DNA of 64,000 bases. Origin: Dreissena polymorpha (lineage: Eukaryota > Mollusca > Bivalvia > Myida > Dreissenidae). Below, one piece after another: positions 1-64,000 of the stretch. The stretch spans positions 14,992,178-15,056,177 of the forward strand of contig NC_068360.1 of NCBI RefSeq assembly GCF_020536995.1, given 5' to 3'. Below the pieces are notes generated by a model. The model was not told the origin of the DNA. It made no database searches and saw nothing but the letters and a program-made list of their open reading frames with translations. A program made the position numbers and the translations under genes. Each line of letters opens with the position of its first letter. Within the stretch, counting starts at the first letter, position 1.

Positions 1-63909
<63,909 letters not shown>

Positions 63910-64000
63910 CTGGACAATGACGTGAATTAAAACATAAAATCAGTACGGTCATAAATACGGTCATATATACTTACGAGTTAATGGACATACACTGTTGGTT

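Overview
The window looks like nuclear DNA of a bivalve mollusc: AT-rich, with short phase-consistent exons separated by introns of 100-1000 bp, a tRNA-derived SINE inside a palindromic element, and several dispersed repeats of the kind that litter bivalve genomes. A dreissenid or a related heterodont is possible, but this rests on memory of repeat families and was not searched.

Almost everything coding lies on the minus strand and forms one exon series, read from right to left. I placed 81 exons by finding AG acceptors, GT donors and matching phases; the leftmost exon is cut by the window edge. Together they encode about 4270 residues. The exons fall into a repeated series of 29 types: a D8C-like exon; exons matching the region before the VWD domain of VWDE (von Willebrand factor D and EGF domain-containing protein); a divergent VWD core; a cysteine-poor tail; then about 15 small cysteine-rich EGF/EB-like exons. 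After exon 29 the D8C-like exon returns. The window holds R1 exons 18-29 (63909 down to 55156), all of R2 (54842-34297, 1485 codons), all of R3 (33946-5858, 1534 codons) and R4 exons 1-11 (5565-1).

No signal peptide, terminal exon, stop or transmembrane exon interrupts the series. The three introns joining one repeat to the next are only about 290-350 bp and phase 1 on both sides. Every one of the 29 junction types is spanned by an intron of about 500 bp or less in at least one repeat. The best reading is therefore a single giant secreted or extracellular protein made of tandem whole-VWDE-like units, not a row of separate genes. The start and end of the gene lie outside the window.

Long introns are explained mostly by insertions: a 7.1 kb R3 intron with nested inverted-repeat elements and an ACCGGT-rich minisatellite; a 5.2 kb R2 intron with a 4.8 kb inverted-repeat element carrying two THAP-domain fragments; a 3.7 kb R2 intron with a separate THAP-like reading frame; a 1.2 kb TIR element at 57.6-58.8 kb; and small palindromic MITEs at 33.0, 55.4 and 62.3 kb. 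R4 exon 9 has its 3' end and splice donor copied twice more downstream, next to a 38 bp minisatellite. I saw no operons, CRISPR arrays, rRNA, free-standing tRNA genes or retrovirus-like elements.
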